64,000 nucleotides of DNA, taken from NCBI GenBank assembly GCA_964482205.1, contig CAYZWI010000008.1, positions 1 to 64,000 of the forward strand, written 5' to 3'. A model generated the notes under the pieces. That model saw nothing but the letters and a program-made list of their open reading frames with translations, made no database searches and was not told the DNA's origin. The translations under genes were made by a program, and so were the position numbers. Origin of the DNA: JAZDGX01 sp964482205. GTDB taxonomy: Bacteria > Eisenbacteria > RBG-16-71-46 > CAIMUX01 > WJJG01. Positions 60,558 to 64,000 of this stretch are shown piece after piece (within the stretch, counting starts at the first letter, position 1; each line of letters starts with the position of its first letter).

Positions 60558-63500
60558 TCAACGGATGACGAGCATCCTCTTCGAATCCACCAGCGGGCCC
60601 ATCTCGAGTCGCAGCAGGTACACCCCCGCCGGAAGGGCCCAGCCTTCCGCATCGCGCCCGTCCCAATCGACCGTCTGCACACCCGGCGCGTGCGGGCCCG
60701 AGAAGAGCGTGAGCACTCTGCGACCTTGCACATCGAACACATGCAGGGCGGCATCCACCTCCGCGCCCGCGCTTCCCGGAAGGCCGCACGCGATGCGCAC
60801 GCTCCGTCCCGGGGGCAGAGGATCGGGCCAGAGGCGATCGATCCCGAACGCGATGCGGGGTCCGCTGACCGTGACTTCGCGCTCAGCGCCCGGTTCCTCA
60901 AGGCCATTGGGCCGGACGACCACGATCCGGTAGACATAGGAACCCGACACCGGCGGGCGATCGAGATAGCTGTAGCGATGCGTGCCCGGCCGGCCGTCGG
61001 CCGCGACCTCTCCCACCACCACGGCCGTCTCTTCCGAGGCCGCGCGCCGCAGCACGCGGAAGGCGATCGCCTCTTCCGCCGTCTCCCAGGTGAGGGTCAC
61101 TTCCCCCCCCTCGCCGGGGACCGGGGCTTCGAGCACGAGATGGACGGCCACGGGAGGAACGGGCGAAAGACGGCCGGTGGCGTACGCGTCGCGGAAACGC
61201 ATCGGCCACGGATTCTGGGCCGCGCGTTCCGTCTCATCGGCCGGGAACGGAGAATTGGCCATGTCGAAGATCACGAGCTTCTGCATGTCGGTCGCCTGCG
61301 CCACCAGGTTCTGATGTCCATCGAGATCGAGATCCCAAGCGGCCAGCGACTGGCGCACGAAGTTGCCTCCGTAGTAGAGCGGGAACCCGCGCGCCAGCTG
61401 CCCATCGTAGCGGTACGCGTGGACGTATCCCTTTTCGTCTCCGAAGATGATCTCGGGCCGCGGATCCTCGTCGATGTTGGCGAGAATGCAGGAGCCGTAC
61501 TTGATCGTCGAATCGAGGGTGATCGGGAAGGGAGACTGCGGCGAGCCCGTCTCGCCGTCGAGGACCAGCACTTTGCCGGCCGCGTCGACCAGCACCGCCT
61601 CCACATCGCCATCGCGGTCGAGGTCTCCCAGGGCCGGTTCCGGCAGCAACTCGTAGTAGCGGACGGAGAAATTCACCGGGAAGGTGTACGACCAGACCAG
61701 CTTTCCGCTCTTCCTCACGCACCATAGCCGCGTCTCGGTGATGATGAAGATCTCGTCGCCCGCCACGCCGTCGACATCGCACAGCGTCGGCGACCCGGTG
61801 GTGTGAGTCGCTTGCCCGAGAGAGCTGAAGAGCAGGCCCTGGTCATTCATCGGATTGAAGCCCGGCAGCGAGGTGCCGTCGCGGTTGAGCGCCCACAACG
61901 CGCCGAGCTGCGCATTCGCGTGGCGGGTCGCGAGCACGATGTCGGGGAGGTTGTCCCCGTCGATATCCCCGATCGCGGGAGATTGGAAGAGATTGGAACC
62001 GTGCAGATCGCGCAGCAGCCCCTTGCTGTTCGTGTGCATCCAGGGCTGGCCATAGCAATCGAGCACATAGATGCCCGCGAAGTTGTCCTTGCCTCCCACG
62101 AAGATCACTTCCATCCGGCCGTCGTTATCCAGGTCGGCAAGCGTCGGCGTCGACCAGCAGATTCCGCCCCGTTCGAAGACATACACCCACTCGAGCGTTC
62201 CCCGCGGGCCCCAACAGAACAATTCGCCGTGAGGATCGGGATAGTCTTCGCTCGGCGATTGGTTGGTGTGGTTGAACGCGATCGCGAGCACTTCCACATC
62301 CCCATCGCCGTCGATGTCGCCCGCCGAAGCGCGGGCCCAGAACTCGTCCATCAAGTAGCCTTGCGCTTCGCCGGCGAAGGGGCCGCTGGTGAGTTCGGCG
62401 CCGTCGCCATCGGCCACCTCGGAGCCGTTTCCATGGTAGCCGTAGATCGTCTCGGCGCTGATCACCACCTCGCGACCGGTCCCCGTCCAGCCGTCGAGCT
62501 CGCAGATGAGCGGCGAGGATTTCAGCGCCACATCGACGAAGTTCGGCCAACCGGCGACGATGCCCGGAGTGGTGTAGGCCGAGATGGGCGTGGAGCGCAC
62601 GCCGACATTGCCTCCGCGATCGACCGCGGCGATCTGGTAGGTGTACTGCTCCAGCGATCCGAGGCCCACATCCTCGAAGAATCGGTGCTCGGTCAAGACC
62701 CCGGGCGTCACATCCTTGTATAGGCCGCCTTCCGGAGGCATGCGGTACACCTTGAACCCGTGGATCCCGTCCCCCGCCTGGCTCGGCAGCGACCAGGTGA
62801 TGCGCATCGCTTCCAGCTGGCCCATGAGCATCGGCGAGAGGGGCGGGGCCGGACCGTCGAGATCGAGATCGCGCGCGTGCAAGGTGTCGTCGGGCGTCTG
62901 GAAGGTGTCGACGAGCGCAAAGTCCAGGCGGCCGAGCGCATCGCGAATGTCCAAACTGAACGGGCCGACGAGCGCGGTGTCGCCCGGGGCGATGTCGTGC
63001 TGGGCGCGCACGCCCTGTCCTATCACGATGATCGCGGATGTGTCGAGGCTTCTCAGCCTCCCGAGCAGATGGCTCGCGGTCCCCTCCCCATAATTCTCGA
63101 CTCCCACCCACAAGCGCTGCGTGCCCGCCGAACCGGTCAACTTGTTCACCGCCAGGCGCAGGCGGGGACGAGCCACCTGCAGAGTGACCTCCACGCGAGA
63201 GGCCGTTCCTCCCGGATCGAGGACGAGCACGAACGGAATCTCGATGCGGTCGGACGAACCGAAGATCGCATCCATCTCGGAAGGAAACGCAATCAGGAAC
63301 GCATTCGCATCGCCGGCCGTCCCTCCGGCCGCAATGCTGGCGAAGGAGGCGGTCGAGTCGGGAATCGTCGCGCATCCCGCCGGCGCGCCCAAAGAGAGCC
63401 GCAAGCGGGCGTCGACACTCCCGGCCGCCTGGGTACCCTGATTCCCGAGCGTGAGGCTCACGCGCAGCCGTTCGCCCGGCTCCGCCTGCCCATTGCCGTT

Positions 63501-64000
63501 GCCGCGGCTCGAGGCGGTGCCGTCGTCCAGCGCGGCGAACGCGCTCAGGTACAGCGCGCGGGCGGCCGTAGGAGCGACCACCGTCCCGGTCAACCGGAAG
63601 GGCACGCAGTTGGGCGCCGTCACGACCAGCGAGAATTCTCCCGTGCTGCGCGGGTGGAACGGCACGATGATTTCGCGCGCCCCTCCGCCCAGCGCGCCGA
63701 CCGCGTAGCTCTCGCCGTTCTTGTGCACGCAGACGCTCGCGCCATCCACGGGATCGCCGCTTGGATTGATGGAGACCCGCAGGCGGTCGACTCCGATCGG
63801 AACCTGGAAGTTCGAGTAGTCGGGCAGGCTCGCGTTGATCAGGTCCGGGGTACGCGGCCAAAAAGGCATGCCCGGCTCTCCCAGCAGCGTCTGCGTGTAC
63901 AGCATGAACCGCGCCTGGGTTTCCAGATTGATCTGCGTTCCCGTGAGGGCCGAGGCGGCGAGCGACGCGAAGAAGCCGTCGCCGATCGTGGCCCCCGGCT
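60558..64000 (-). CDS. Exported C25-type protein with propeller repeats and sorting domain (5' end beyond window)
   Basis: The frame is open to the right edge with no stop, so this is the C-terminal ~1147 residues of a longer protein. The first 130 residues visible (LLGEPGMPFWPRTPDLI, VSINPSGDPVDGASVCVHK, then TAPNCVPFRLTGTV) match the Ig-like region that follows the catalytic domain in C25 gingipain-type peptidases, so the protease domain probably lies outside. Next come Ig-like and CARDB-like units, an FnIII segment, and FG-GAP/VCBS-like repeats (DIDGDGDVEVLAIAFN, DLDNDGRMEVIFVGG, DIDGDNLPDIVLATR). The last 85 residues are the Por/FlgD-like sorting domain (VFDVQGRRVL ... WDGRDAEGWALPAGVYLLRL) ending KRMLVIR. 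Catalysis cannot be checked from here. Confidence 0.8.
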   Translation of the reverse strand, partial: PGATIGDGFFASLAASALTGTQINLETQARFMLYTQTLLGEPGMPFWPRTPDLINASLPDYSNFQVPIGVDRLRVSINPSGDPVDGASVCVHKNGESYAVGALGGGAREIIVPFHPRSTGEFSLVVTAPNCVPFRLTGTVVAPTAARALYLSAFAALDDGTASSRGNGNGQAEPGERLRVSLTLGNQGTQAAGSVDARLRLSLGAPAGCATIPDSTASFASIAAGGTAGDANAFLIAFPSEMDAIFGSSDRIEIPFVLVLDPGGTASRVEVTLQVARPRLRLAVNKLTGSAGTQRLWVGVENYGEGTASHLLGRLRSLDTSAIIVIGQGVRAQHDIAPGDTALVGPFSLDIRDALGRLDFALVDTFQTPDDTLHARDLDLDGPAPPLSPMLMGQLEAMRITWSLPSQAGDGIHGFKVYRMPPEGGLYKDVTPGVLTEHRFFEDVGLGSLEQYTYQIAAVDRGGNVGVRSTPISAYTTPGIVAGWPNFVDVALKSSPLICELDGWTGTGREVVISAETIYGYHGNGSEVADGDGAELTSGPFAGEAQGYLMDEFWARASAGDIDGDGDVEVLAIAFNHTNQSPSEDYPDPHGELFCWGPRGTLEWVYVFERGGICWSTPTLADLDNDGRMEVIFVGGKDNFAGIYVLDCYGQPWMHTNSKGLLRDLHGSNLFQSPAIGDIDGDNLPDIVLATRHANAQLGALWALNRDGTSLPGFNPMNDQGLLFSSLGQATHTTGSPTLCDVDGVAGDEIFIITETRLWCVRKSGKLVWSYTFPVNFSVRYYELLPEPALGDLDRDGDVEAVLVDAAGKVLVLDGETGSPQSPFPITLDSTIKYGSCILANIDEDPRPEIIFGDEKGYVHAYRYDGQLARGFPLYYGGNFVRQSLAAWDLDLDGHQNLVAQATDMQKLVIFDMANSPFPADETERAAQNPWPMRFRDAYATGRLSPVPPVAVHLVLEAPVPGEGGEVTLTWETAEEAIAFRVLRRAASEETAVVVGEVAADGRPGTHRYSYLDRPPVSGSYVYRIVVVRPNGLEEPGAEREVTVSGPRIAFGIDRLWPDPLPPGRSVRIACGLPGSAGAEVDAALHVFDVQGRRVLTLFSGPHAPGVQTVDWDGRDAEGWALPAGVYLLRLEMGPLVDSKRMLVIR

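Noticed and set aside
1..64000. CRISPR array, prophage, transposase or integrase
   Set aside because: No regularly spaced direct repeats other than the 243-bp pair and short in-gene arrays, and no transposase, integrase or phage structural motifs in any frame I read.

Overview
The window is strongly GC-rich bacterial chromosome carrying housekeeping genes and a large envelope gene block. It shows no phage, insertion sequence, integrase, CRISPR array or rRNA. The cell looks diderm: there is an Omp85 barrel, a PorV-like barrel, a heptosyltransferase-type glycosyltransferase and a SurA-like periplasmic chaperone. Three large exported proteins end in a Por/type IX-like C-terminal sorting domain. 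The mix of C25 (gingipain/PorU) and M6 peptidases, PorV and FlgD-like tails points to the FCB superphylum or a neighbouring candidate phylum. Eisenbacteria, Latescibacteria or Gemmatimonadota-like lineages are my best guess from gene style; this is inference, not proof.

Layout. 187-2292: ligA with a strong terminator. 2392-21986 (minus): about 20 kb of exported and outer-membrane proteins. In transcription order these are a Trm112-like zinc-ribbon protein, a C25 peptidase, a PorV-like barrel, an M6 metalloprotease, two paralogous DUF5683-like proteins, an NHL beta-propeller, a 1.2-kilo-residue surface protein, an Omp85 barrel and a SurA-like lipoprotein. Most junctions overlap or are tightly spaced. 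22.6-33 kb: a GT9 glycosyltransferase, accA, an M23 peptidase, a fibronectin-type lipoprotein, pyrE, a Nudix hydrolase, an IMPACT/YigZ protein, an unknown protein and a Na+/H+ antiporter-like transporter.

33.0-39.2 kb (minus): an SOS mutagenesis cassette, lexA - small DUF6504-like protein - Y-family polymerase - dnaE2. Its promoter has a perfect LexA operator (CGAAC-N4-GTTCG) lying between the -35 and -10 boxes. 39.3-43.9 kb: a natural LipB-LipA fusion, dihydrolipoamide dehydrogenase and a DHH phosphoesterase. 44.0-47.6 kb: nadE and a CCA-adding-type nucleotidyltransferase. 47.6-48.1 kb: a 243-bp tandem duplication. 48.1-52.0 kb: a MrfA/MrfB-like DNA-repair helicase and exonuclease pair.

52.1-64 kb: acylphosphatase, an M48 peptidase with repeats, a histone-H1-like protein with a Tudor-like tail, a PLP transsulfuration enzyme, a GatB/YqeY protein, a SpoU RNA methyltransferase, two membrane-anchored coiled-coil proteins, tRNA-Glu(CTC), tRNA-Gln(CTG), and the 3' part of a second C25-type exported protein that runs off the right edge.

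The most notable items are the compact LexA-controlled mutasome cassette without a visible imuA, the LipB-LipA fusion, the type-IX-like secretion/surface block, the histone-tail/Tudor protein, the twin coiled-coil envelope proteins and the 243-bp tandem repeat. Housekeeping enzymes here (LigA, NadE, Lpd, DnaE2) repeatedly carry Ala/Pro/Glu/Gly-rich insertions.
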